Assembly (NCBI GenBank): GCA_902559355.1
Contig: CACEHM010000001.1
Span: 1-64,000, forward strand
DNA from: an uncultured Gammaproteobacteria bacterium
GTDB lineage: Bacteria; Pseudomonadota; Gammaproteobacteria; GCA-002705445; GCA-002716945
Direction: 5' to 3'
DNA length: 64,000 nt
A program made the position numbers and the translations under genes. Under the pieces are notes generated by a model that had not been told where the DNA came from, made no database searches, and was given only the letters and a program-made list of their open reading frames with translations. Shown here in pieces: positions 26,755-34,594 of this stretch. Position 1 is the stretch's first letter; the number at the start of each line of letters is the position of its first letter.

Positions 26755-27907
26755 AATGTATATTCTCTAGTGTATCAAGAAGTATATCAATATCTTTCTT
26801 CGTATGGTCTGAGGTTAAGGTAACTCTTAATTTATCATGTTTTCTGGGAACAGTCGGGTATCTTATGGCTTGAACCATTATTCCTTCTTTTATAAGCTTA
26901 TCTCTAATGCTGAGTGTTGAATGAGGATCGCCTATCAGATATGTTTTTATTGGACTTTCTGTAAAATTAAATGCCATGTCCTTCTTAAGACTTTGCTTAT
27001 TAAAATATGATATGTTGCTATGAAGCTTATTGTATCTTGTTTTGTTTATTGCAAGAATTTTTAAACTTTTCCTAGTAGCGTCAATAATACATCTTGGAAG
27101 CGCAGTTGAGTATATATATGGACGGCCTTTTTGTACAACCATATCAATAAGGTCTTTATTCCCACAGATAAATGCTCCTAGCGTTCCAACAGCTTTGCCA
27201 AAAGTTCCCATGTATGCATCAATATTTGAGATTTTAATATTGAAAGATGAACATGAGTTTTCTATAGAATTATTTTTTGCTTTGCACTTCGCTATACCAA
27301 ATCCATGTGCATCATCAACAAATAAAAAAGATTTATAATTCTTTTTTAACTTATAGTGTTCTTTAATATTTGTTGCGTCACCTGACATGCTGAATACAGA
27401 TTCGCTAAAAATAATATCTTGCTTTCCATTTCGCAAATGTTTTTCTAAATGAGTATTATCAAGATGTTTATATCGATTAATTTTTATTTTATTTATTTTA
27501 GAGGATTCAATTATCGAGTTATGAGACTGTCTATCTTGAACGACATTCATTTCCTGATCAAAAATATTCAAAAGACATAGGTTTGCCATATATCCACTGT
27601 TAACCACTAGACAAGATTCTACATTTAAATATTCTGCAATTTCTTTTTCAAGATAATGATGTGATTCACTATAACCTGAAATAAGAGGAGAGGATCCAGA
27701 GCCTATTCCATGAGTATTAGCTGATTTCTTTAATTCAGTTATTATAATTCGATTCTTTGACATTCCAAGATAGTCATTGCTAAGGAAGGATGTCACTATT
27801 TTATTGCCTAAATTTACTCTAGTACTCTTCTCAACATTTATAACAGACCTTGTTCTTAAGTAGCCTAGGGAATTTAATTTTTTTATTTGATTTTTGAAAG
27901 ACGTCAA
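26738..27907 (-). CDS. bioF: 8-amino-7-oxononanoate synthase
   Basis: 389 aa, PLP fold-I alpha-oxoamine synthase. BioF condenses pimeloyl-ACP/CoA with alanine, the first dedicated biotin step. FLSNDYLGMS near the N-terminus, GSGSSPLISGYSESHHYLE for substrate binding, FVDDAHGFGI with the PLP Asp and His, and K238 in MGTFGKAVGTLGAF as PLP lysine. It lies 2 bases after bioB. bioD is 31 kb away and bioA, bioC and bioH are not seen in this window. Confidence 0.95.
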   Translation of the reverse strand: MTSFKNQIKKLNSLGYLRTRSVINVEKSTRVNLGNKIVTSFLSNDYLGMSKNRIIITELKKSANTHGIGSGSSPLISGYSESHHYLEKEIAEYLNVESCLVVNSGYMANLCLLNIFDQEMNVVQDRQSHNSIIESSKINKIKINRYKHLDNTHLEKHLRNGKQDIIFSESVFSMSGDATNIKEHYKLKKNYKSFLFVDDAHGFGIAKCKAKNNSIENSCSSFNIKISNIDAYMGTFGKAVGTLGAFICGNKDLIDMVVQKGRPYIYSTALPRCIIDATRKSLKILAINKTRYNKLHSNISYFNKQSLKKDMAFNFTESPIKTYLIGDPHSTLSIRDKLIKEGIMVQAIRYPTVPRKHDKLRVTLTSDHTKKDIDILLDTLENIHCEKSK

Positions 27908-27909
27908 GA

Positions 27910-28854
27910 TTATAGAGTTTTAATGCTAAGTTTATCCATCAGAACTTTGTCATGATTAATAGAGGAATTTTTTGTTGTAAGTAGCTCATCACCATAAAAT
28001 ATGGAATTTGCCCCAGCAAAGAAACATAATGCTTGCATCTCATCATTCATACTATCTCTTCCTGCAGATAATCTCACAAAAGTCTTTGGCATAGTAATTC
28101 TTGAAATAGCTATAACTCTTATGAAATCGAAGTTGTCAACATTTTCATTTTCTGAGTATGGCGTCCCATCAATCTTTACTAGTTTGTTCATCGGAACTGA
28201 CTCTGGTTGTTCTTCCATATTACAAAGCACTTCAATAAGTTTTAGTCGGTCTATATTTTCTTCGCCAAGACCTAATATGCCACCAGTGCATACTTTTATA
28301 CCTGCATCTCTGACATAACTTAATGTATTGAGTCTATCTTGATAAGTTCTTGTGGATACAACTTTGCTGTAATACTCTTCCGAACTATCTAAATTATGAT
28401 TATAATAATCCAATCCACATTCTTTGAGAGAATCTGCTTGCTCTTTTTTTAACATACCTAGTGTTAAGCAGGTCTCTAGGTTAAGATTCTTTACAGCCTT
28501 GACCATATCTTTAATCTTTTCTAGGTTACTATCGTTTAGATTTCTCCATGCAGCACCCATACAAAACCTAGATGCACCAGAGTCTTTTGCAGCTTTCGCC
28601 TGATCAATGACATCTTCAACAGAAAGCAGTTTTTCAATTTCTACATCAGTATTGTATTTGATACTTTGTGAACAATATTTACAATCTTCAGGGCAGCCAC
28701 CAGTCTTGATAGACATTAATGTCGAGACTTGAATTTTATTAGGATCATGATGCTCTCTATGAATAGAATGAGCTTTAAAAATAAGATCATTAAAAGGTAG
28801 ACGATATAGATTTTCTAAATCATCAAGTTTCCATTTTTTAGTATTTTTATTCAT
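27910..28854 (-). CDS. bioB: Biotin synthase
   Basis: 314 aa radical-SAM enzyme that inserts sulfur into dethiobiotin. The CxxxCxxC motif is C54, C58, C61 in GGCPEDCKYCSQS. The ligands of the sacrificial 2Fe-2S cluster follow the usual pattern (ASRFCMGAAWR, ETCLTLGML, YYNHNLD) with Arg in VRLSAGR near residue 260. Stop and start overlap ubiA by 8 bases. Cytoplasmic homodimer in the family. Confidence 0.97.
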   Translation of the reverse strand: MNKNTKKWKLDDLENLYRLPFNDLIFKAHSIHREHHDPNKIQVSTLMSIKTGGCPEDCKYCSQSIKYNTDVEIEKLLSVEDVIDQAKAAKDSGASRFCMGAAWRNLNDSNLEKIKDMVKAVKNLNLETCLTLGMLKKEQADSLKECGLDYYNHNLDSSEEYYSKVVSTRTYQDRLNTLSYVRDAGIKVCTGGILGLGEENIDRLKLIEVLCNMEEQPESVPMNKLVKIDGTPYSENENVDNFDFIRVIAISRITMPKTFVRLSAGRDSMNDEMQALCFFAGANSIFYGDELLTTKNSSINHDKVLMDKLSIKTL

Positions 28855-29704
28855 AAAGGTAGCTTAATAGTAGTCCAAAAAAGATTATTAATCCAAAGTA
28901 ATTATTATTTTCAAAAGCTGATATACATTGATATGGTTTTCGACTAGATACTAAAATTTTTTGATAGATGCATATTAGTGTAGCTAAAAATAATGCTACA
29001 TAGAAAATTAAATTCAAATTGTTTATCAAGCCGACAATTATTAATAAAGTTATAGTTAATATTTGTAGCCAATAAGGTGCATGAATATCGTTATTTCCAA
29101 ACAAAATTGCTGACGATTTATTTCCTATTTTTATATCATCCTGCTTATCTGCTATCGCATAGTAAGTATCATAAGATATCGCCCATGAAATTGTGGCCAG
29201 ATAAAGCAGTATGCATGAAGTATCAACTTCTCCAATTTGGACTATGTAAACCATTGGTATGCTTGATCCAAAAGCTACGCCTAGAATTAACTGAGGAATT
29301 TTAATCACTCTTTTTGAGATGGGGTAAATAACAAGTAGACAGAATGAAATTAAGGCATAGATAAGAATATCAGCGCCAATCATTAGCAGAAGTAAGATAC
29401 ATAATGATATAAGAGCTATAAAAATAAGCGTAGCCTCATTTGAGCTAACTTTGCCAGAGACTAACATTCTATCTTTAGTTCTTTCTACTTTAGAATCAAT
29501 ATCTCTATCAAAGTAATCATTAATGACACAACCAGCGGACCGTGTGAGCACAGCGCCTATCATAAATAGTAATAAGTAAAATATATTTGGTTGTCCATTC
29601 GTAGATACCCAAAAAGCCCAAAGCATAGGCCACATAAGTAGATAAATGCCTATAGGCTTGTTCAATCGCATTAATAGAAAATAGTTATTCATTCGATCAA
29701 ACAT
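28847..29704 (-). CDS. ubiA: 4-hydroxybenzoate octaprenyltransferase
   Basis: 285 aa integral membrane prenyltransferase, about eight or nine helices. UbiA attaches the polyprenyl tail to 4-hydroxybenzoate made by UbiC. The first Asp-rich motif VINDYFDRDIDSKVERTKDR (about 61-80) and the second YDTYYAIADKQDDIKIGNKSSAI hold the Mg-diphosphate-binding aspartates. The N-terminal LNKPIGIYLLMWPMLWAFW is typical. It follows the fae-like gene by 3 bases rather than ubiC. Confidence 0.96.
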   Translation of the reverse strand: MFDRMNNYFLLMRLNKPIGIYLLMWPMLWAFWVSTNGQPNIFYLLLFMIGAVLTRSAGCVINDYFDRDIDSKVERTKDRMLVSGKVSSNEATLIFIALISLCILLLLMIGADILIYALISFCLLVIYPISKRVIKIPQLILGVAFGSSIPMVYIVQIGEVDTSCILLYLATISWAISYDTYYAIADKQDDIKIGNKSSAILFGNNDIHAPYWLQILTITLLIIVGLINNLNLIFYVALFLATLICIYQKILVSSRKPYQCISAFENNNYFGLIIFFGLLLSYLYE

Positions 29705-29707
29705 TAT

Positions 29708-30256
29708 TTATATTTTACCATCTAGGCCCATTTGATAATATTTATGAATAAGATTATCTTGATTTTCTAATAACCAATCTATCGACGGTTCGTTATTCAT
29801 AGCTTTTTTAATAGCTTGATGTGTCGCTTTTCTATGAATATCAAAAAGAATTTTATGATCTAAATTATCATCTTTACTTACACTCGGATTAAGCCAGACC
29901 GATACAATAATTCCAAGATCATTTGCTTTATTTTTGTCTATAGTGCCGTCTCTTACAGAATCTAAAACTCCATTTGCTATAGCGCCTTGAACCGTACCCA
30001 TTAGAATATTAGTATATCTAGTATTATCAACTGAAACTTTACTGACCATAAGCGTTGCAGGTTTAACCATAATATCTGTATTCATAATTGCTAAGACTTT
30101 CGAATGTCCTTTGGCTTGGTCACCTAATAGATTTGCAAAGGCAGTACCGAAAGGCCCGTCAAGCTCACCTATAATTACTTCAGGCTCAGCAGCTGTGCCG
30201 GCAGGACCACCAGCGACTAGTGATTCACCAACACGCATTGTCATTTTTTCACTCAT
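29708..30256 (-). CDS. Formaldehyde-activating enzyme (Fae) homologue, catalytic His not conserved
   Basis: 182 aa. Fae catalyses condensation of formaldehyde with tetrahydromethanopterin. Family features: VGESLVAGG near residue 9, VIIG (27-30), GPFGTAFANLL (34-44), KVLAIMNTDIMVKPATLMVSKVSV with the conserved KP, a Gln (Q90) in the GxxQGA region, and ATHQAIKKAM in the C-terminal helix. By my alignment the general acid/base His of canonical Fae (its residue 17, in AHIDLIIG) corresponds to Glu 24 (AEPEVIIG), and two extra residues precede it. So this is a Fae paralogue, probably not a normal Fae. No mtdB, mch or fhc genes are nearby. It has a strong ribosome binding site (AGGAG, 5 bases from ATG) and heads the run to ubiA and biotin genes. 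Confidence 0.85.
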   Translation of the reverse strand: MSEKMTMRVGESLVAGGPAGTAAEPEVIIGELDGPFGTAFANLLGDQAKGHSKVLAIMNTDIMVKPATLMVSKVSVDNTRYTNILMGTVQGAIANGVLDSVRDGTIDKNKANDLGIIVSVWLNPSVSKDDNLDHKILFDIHRKATHQAIKKAMNNEPSIDWLLENQDNLIHKYYQMGLDGKI

Positions 30257-30277
30257 TTCTACTCCTATTTTAATTTT

Positions 30278-30315
30278 TTGACTATGATATAGTTTTTAAG
30301 TAATTATTTAAACAA
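30278..30315. promoter_or_regulatory. Divergent promoters for the fae-like operon and the carbonic anhydrase gene
   Basis: In the 64-base spacer, + strand TTGACT (30278-30283) is 17 bp from TAATTA (30301-30306), serving the gene at 30321. On the minus strand TTGTTT (30310-30315) is 18 bp from TATATC (30286-30291), serving the fae-like gene. The two sets interlock, so they probably compete for polymerase. Both -10 boxes are imperfect. Confidence 0.4.
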
Positions 30316-30320
30316 TCATT

Positions 30321-30848
30321 ATGATTAGAAAATTTAAAGATTTTACCCCGAGCATAGGAAAGCGAGTATTTGTTGATGAGCAAGCTACAGTTATTGGTGA
30401 TGTTTCTCTTGGAGATGATGTAAGTGTTTGGCCTCAGTCAGTGATTAGGGGAGATATAAACCCAATTACTATAGGAGAAAGAACCAATATTCAAGATGGC
30501 AGTATTGTACATGTCACTCATAAAAGTCAATATTCAGAGGGTTATCAATGCCATATTGGGGCAGATGTAACAATAGGACATGGATGTATAATACACGCCT
30601 GCACTATAGAGGACATGGCCCTAGTCGGAATGGGCAGTGTTATTCTTGATGGTACGATAATATCAAAAAAAGTTATAATAGGAGCAAAGTCACTTGTACC
30701 CTCTGGCAAGACATTGGAGTCGGGTTATTTATATATGGGTTCACCATGTAAGAAGATTAGACCTTTGAATGATGCTGAGCTCGAGTTTCTAAAATATTCA
30801 GCGACTCATTATGTGAATACTAAAGATGATTTCCTAAGTGAGCCTTAA
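30321..30848 (+). CDS. Gamma-class carbonic anhydrase family protein (YrdA-like)
   Basis: 175 aa left-handed beta-helix protein of the gamma carbonic anhydrase/PaaY group. Hexapeptide repeats run from about residue 20 to 140 (for example VIGDVSLGDDVSVWP). The three Zn-ligand histidines expected in the family are visible in GSIVHVTH, IGHGCIIHAC. Real carbonic anhydrase activity varies in this family, so only the fold and metal site are safe. Single gene, converging on aroE with a 15-base overlap. Confidence 0.87.
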   Translation: MIRKFKDFTPSIGKRVFVDEQATVIGDVSLGDDVSVWPQSVIRGDINPITIGERTNIQDGSIVHVTHKSQYSEGYQCHIGADVTIGHGCIIHACTIEDMALVGMGSVILDGTIISKKVIIGAKSLVPSGKTLESGYLYMGSPCKKIRPLNDAELEFLKYSATHYVNTKDDFLSEP

Positions 30849-31640
30849 TTGTTCTTCTAGACTGTTTACATCAGGTATTTTATTATTCCAAATTGTGAAA
30901 GAATGCTTTGCTTGCTCTATTAACATCCCAAGACCATCATAACAAATTTCAATACCATTTCTAATTGACCATTCTTGAAATGTTGTTTGTTGTTTACTGT
31001 AAAATAAGTCATAACATGTTGTAGATGGTTTAATAAAGTTATTTGGAAAAGTTACTTTATCCGCAGACATACTTATCGGTGTGGTATTTATAACCAAATC
31101 GTAAACGGAACCAGCTTTGTGAATTTGAAGATTATTGTTACTAAAATAATCAACTAATTTATCAGCCTTACTTATAGTTCGATTTAGAATAGATATTTTT
31201 GATTCGATAGATTCTCGCAGTAGAGAATTTGCAATACTCATGGCGGAACCTCCAGCTCCTAAAATTAATATTGTTGAGTTATTTATGCATACATTTTTTT
31301 TTATTAAGTCATCTATAAAGCCTTGGCCATCAGTATTGTATCCTTTTATTTTACCTAACTCACTTTTTAGAGTGTTCACACTGCCACACTGACTTGCCGT
31401 CTCATCTAATGTGTCACATAAATTATATGCATCTACTTTAAAAGGGACGGTTATATTTAAACCAGAGCCACCATCTCTAAAGAAATCATTTACAGTCTCC
31501 TTAAGATTTTCTTTAGATGATAAAATCTTTTTATAACTATAGTTTTTGAAATCAAATTGTGCAGCAAAAAAATTATGAATCTGAGGTGACATGCTATGAG
31601 CTATCGGTTTACCTATAACAGCAAAATCTAGTTTAGCCAT
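30834..31640 (-). CDS. aroE: Shikimate dehydrogenase
   Basis: 268 aa, full length. AroE reduces 3-dehydroshikimate with NADPH. IGKPIAHSMSPQIHN binds shikimate, NITVPFK contains the catalytic Lys (with NTDGQGF Asp), and ILGAGGSAMSIANSLL is the NADP-binding turn, followed by ILNRT. Its start overlaps hemB by 13 bases, giving a hemB-aroE pair. Confidence 0.95.
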   Translation of the reverse strand: MAKLDFAVIGKPIAHSMSPQIHNFFAAQFDFKNYSYKKILSSKENLKETVNDFFRDGGSGLNITVPFKVDAYNLCDTLDETASQCGSVNTLKSELGKIKGYNTDGQGFIDDLIKKNVCINNSTILILGAGGSAMSIANSLLRESIESKISILNRTISKADKLVDYFSNNNLQIHKAGSVYDLVINTTPISMSADKVTFPNNFIKPSTTCYDLFYSKQQTTFQEWSIRNGIEICYDGLGMLIEQAKHSFTIWNNKIPDVNSLEEQLRLT

Positions 31641-32644
31641 TGTGCAACTTCTTTTGCGTAATATGTAATGATTGACGATGCTCCAGATCTTTTAATACAA
31701 GTAAGACTCTCAATGACTATCAATTTCTCATCTATTGATTTATTTTTAGCAGCAGATTTTATCATTAAGTACTCACCACTAACATGATACGCAAATACTG
31801 GAATTTTAAATGTTTTCTTTATTAGTGAAATAATGTCCAAATATGGCAACGCGGGCTTAACCATTACTAGGTCAGCTCCTTCTCTAAGATCTAAGTCGAC
31901 CTCTCTGATAGCTTCAGATTTATTTGAAAAATCCATTTGATATGTTTTTTTATCTGCTTTTCCTAAAGCTGATATTGAACCTACTGCATCTCTAAAGGGT
32001 CCATAGTAACTTGATGCATATTTAGCAGAGTAAGAAAGTATTTTTGTATTATAGAAATTTTCTTTTTCAAGTCCTTTTCTTATAATTTTTATTCTTCCAT
32101 CCATCATATCTGATGGAGCAACTATATCAGAGCCAGCTTCAGCATGACTTAATGCTTGTTTTAACAAAACATCGTTTGTAATGTCATTTATGATGTAACC
32201 AGTAGAGTCAATAATTCCATCTTGCCCATGAGAGGTATATGGATCTAGAGCAACATCACTAATAACAATAAAGTTAGGAAATTTATTTTTTATCTTTCTA
32301 ATGCACCTTTGTATGAGACCATCATTATTAAAAGCTTCGTTAGCGCTTTCTGATTTATTATTTTTTGATATATTTGGAAATAATGCTACAGCTATGATAC
32401 CTAAACTTTTTAACTTTTTTACCTCTCTTAGTAGGTTATCTTCAGAATATCTATATATCCCGGGTAGTGAGGATATCTTTTCAGTTTTATTTTTTCCTTC
32501 GGTAACAAAGATAGGTTGTACTAAGTTATCTACTGTGAGTTTTGTTTCACTTATTAACTTTCTAATGCCACTATTGTTTCTTAGTCTTCTCATTCTTAAA
32601 GACGGGTAAGTTTGTTTAGATAACTTTTTCATTTGCCTTTTCAT
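31628..32644 (-). CDS. hemB: Delta-aminolevulinic acid dehydratase (porphobilinogen synthase)
   Basis: 338 aa, full length. HemB joins two 5-aminolevulinates to porphobilinogen. Active-site lysines are in SYSAKYASSYYGPFRDA (about 207) and MVKPALPYLD (about 262). The metal segment reads DVALDPYTSHGQDG, with Asp and Ala where zinc-type enzymes have a Cys triad, so it is the Mg-type, zinc-independent form as in Pseudomonas. The usual APSDMMDGRI motif is present. hemC and hemD are 30 kb away. Confidence 0.97.
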   Translation of the reverse strand: MKRQMKKLSKQTYPSLRMRRLRNNSGIRKLISETKLTVDNLVQPIFVTEGKNKTEKISSLPGIYRYSEDNLLREVKKLKSLGIIAVALFPNISKNNKSESANEAFNNDGLIQRCIRKIKNKFPNFIVISDVALDPYTSHGQDGIIDSTGYIINDITNDVLLKQALSHAEAGSDIVAPSDMMDGRIKIIRKGLEKENFYNTKILSYSAKYASSYYGPFRDAVGSISALGKADKKTYQMDFSNKSEAIREVDLDLREGADLVMVKPALPYLDIISLIKKTFKIPVFAYHVSGEYLMIKSAAKNKSIDEKLIVIESLTCIKRSGASSIITYYAKEVAQWLN

Positions 32645-32698
32645 TTTAAGAGAAGATGATATATTAATCTATCAAGTTTTAACATATGAGGTATATAG

Positions 32699-33175
32699 AT
32701 GAGAATTTGGCATGAAAACTATACGCTCGAGCATGTAATTGCTCTAAGAGATAACAATCTTAATAGACATCTAGGTATAAAATTTACTGAAATCAGCAAT
32801 AACTCGATAACAGCTACCATGCCAGTTGAGGATTTTACTAGACAATCTAGAGGTGTTTTGCATGGTGGAGCATCGTGCGTACTTGCAGAAGCTCTTGGAA
32901 GTATTGCATCAAACCTATGCTTAGACATGAAAAAACAAAAAGCTGTAGGTTTAGAAATAAATGCAAATCATATAAGGCCTGTAAAATCTGGATTAGTTAC
33001 CGGAATTACTAAAGCAGTTGCCCTAGGCAAATCTGTTCATGTATGGAACATTGAAATATTCAATGAAGCGGGCAAGATGAACTGTGTATCAAGATTAACA
33101 ACCGCAATCGTAGATCTTAAAGAAGAAGAAAAAGAAAAGAATGTTAAACTGTTGGATAGCTTATTGTCTAGCTAA
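32699..33175 (+). CDS. Hotdog-fold (PaaI/YdiI-type) thioesterase
   Basis: 158 aa. TMPVEDFTRQSRGVLHGGASCVLAEALGSIAS contains the HGG motif and catalytic-type Glu of hotdog acyl-CoA thioesterases. GLEINANHIRPVKSGLVTG is the second signature. Such proteins release CoA from aromatic or fatty acyl-CoAs (EntH, MenI, PaaI). The true substrate is unknown. GAGG upstream is a weak ribosome binding site. It is divergent from hemB and overlaps the hemF 3' end by 15 bases. Confidence 0.87.
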   Translation: MRIWHENYTLEHVIALRDNNLNRHLGIKFTEISNNSITATMPVEDFTRQSRGVLHGGASCVLAEALGSIASNLCLDMKKQKAVGLEINANHIRPVKSGLVTGITKAVALGKSVHVWNIEIFNEAGKMNCVSRLTTAIVDLKEEEKEKNVKLLDSLLSS

Positions 33176-34045
33176 GGCAAACATTTTTAATAGTTTTTTT
33201 TCATATACCTCGAAATCATAATCTTTGGACCAAGATACCTTTGGGGGCATAGACATTAATATTGATTCTGTTCTACCACCGGACTGTAACCCAAATAAGG
33301 TTCCTCTGTCATACAATAAATTAAATTCTACATATCTTCCTCTTCTGTACAGCTGAAACGCCCTTTCTTTTTTTGTATATTTAAGATTCTTTTTTTTGTT
33401 AAACAGTTTTGAGTAGGACTGAATAAAAGTAGCGGCACAATCCAAAGTAAAACTTTTGCAAACATCATAGTCAAGGTTATTAAGCTGATCAAAAAAGATG
33501 CCGCCTACGCCACGGGGTTCATTACGATGTGGCAAGAAAAAGTATTTATTACAATTATTATTATATTTTTTATAAAAGCCTTTATTATATTTATTACAAA
33601 GAGTTTCTGCAGAATTCTTCCAGAATAACATGTCGCTTTTACTGATAAAGTATGGGGTCAGATCAAAACCACCACCGAACCACCAAATGGTTTTTTTACC
33701 AACAACTGCCTCAAAAAACCTAATATTTAAATGTGCACATGGAGCTTTAGGATTCCAGGGATGTACGATAACAGAGACACCAGTTGCATTAAATTTCTTT
33801 AACCCTTTCATACCTGTTTTTTCTAAAGCACTAGATGGTAGTTTTTCCCCTATAATGCTAGAAAAGTTAACAGCCGCTTTTTCTATATTTCTATTACCAG
33901 ATATTTCACAACTTATGCCACCACCACCTTGACCATGTTTCCATTTAGTAATATTTTTTTTTGAAGAACTATCAAGCTGCTGTATCTCATCAATAATAAT
34001 TTGTTGTACCTTTGAAAAGGATTTATATATATCTTTTGTTTTCAT
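33161..34045 (-). CDS. hemF: Coproporphyrinogen-III oxidase, aerobic
   Basis: 294 aa. HemF oxidatively decarboxylates coproporphyrinogen III with O2. WKHGQGGGGISCEISG, VIVHPWNPKAPCAHLNIRFFE, WWFGGGFDLTPYF, LPHRNEPRGVGGIFFDQL, and RRGRYVEFNLLYDRGTLFGLQSGGRTESILMSMPP are all strongly conserved family blocks. It marks an aerobic lifestyle. It follows tsaC by 3 bases in the run topA-tsaC-hemF. Confidence 0.97.
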   Translation of the reverse strand: MKTKDIYKSFSKVQQIIIDEIQQLDSSSKKNITKWKHGQGGGGISCEISGNRNIEKAAVNFSSIIGEKLPSSALEKTGMKGLKKFNATGVSVIVHPWNPKAPCAHLNIRFFEAVVGKKTIWWFGGGFDLTPYFISKSDMLFWKNSAETLCNKYNKGFYKKYNNNCNKYFFLPHRNEPRGVGGIFFDQLNNLDYDVCKSFTLDCAATFIQSYSKLFNKKKNLKYTKKERAFQLYRRGRYVEFNLLYDRGTLFGLQSGGRTESILMSMPPKVSWSKDYDFEVYEKKLLKMFALARQ

Positions 34046-34048
34046 TTA

Positions 34049-34594
34049 TTAGCGTCTTAAAATTTCATTTGTCATAATATCTCTAATCATAGAAGGCTTT
34101 TTCTCATTACCTAATTTTCCTTTTACAATACAGTCTATTTTTCCATCAAATAATTTCTCTATAGTAGTTATATCATTTATATATTGTTCATTCGAATAAT
34201 TAGCACTCGTTGAGATAATTGGTCCATTTAAATTTTCACATAGTTCATCTATTACAGGATGACTCGTAATTCTTATAGCTATGCTTTTATTAGTCTCAAG
34301 CCATGGCGGACAATCTTTATTTATTGGTACAACCCATGTTGTAAAGCTTCCATCAGTTAATGTTTTATTTTTAAATAAACTTTCATCTATAATCTTTTTT
34401 AAATAATTTATATCTGAGGCAAGAATGATAAAGTTTTTAGTTAAATTTCTACCTTTAACATCAAAGATATCTTCTACACTTGATTTATTGAATGGATCGC
34501 ATCCGATTCCATATATCCCTTCAGTTGGGTAAATGACATTTCCACCATTTTTAATTATCTCTGAGGCAGCAGAAGGGTCAAGTTTTGGTATCAT
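34049..34594 (-). CDS. tsaC: Threonylcarbamoyl-AMP synthase
   Basis: 181 aa, YrdC/Sua5 domain only. TsaC makes threonylcarbamoyl-AMP for the t6A37 modification of ANN-decoding tRNAs. NVIYPTEGIYGIGCDPFN (KxTxYxLGCD-like), the Lys in KGRNLTKNFIILAS, and GPIISTSAN with the nucleotide-binding Ser/Asn are typical. Between topA (4-base overlap) and hemF. Confidence 0.93.
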   Translation of the reverse strand: MIPKLDPSAASEIIKNGGNVIYPTEGIYGIGCDPFNKSSVEDIFDVKGRNLTKNFIILASDINYLKKIIDESLFKNKTLTDGSFTTWVVPINKDCPPWLETNKSIAIRITSHPVIDELCENLNGPIISTSANYSNEQYINDITTIEKLFDGKIDCIVKGKLGNEKKPSMIRDIMTNEILRR

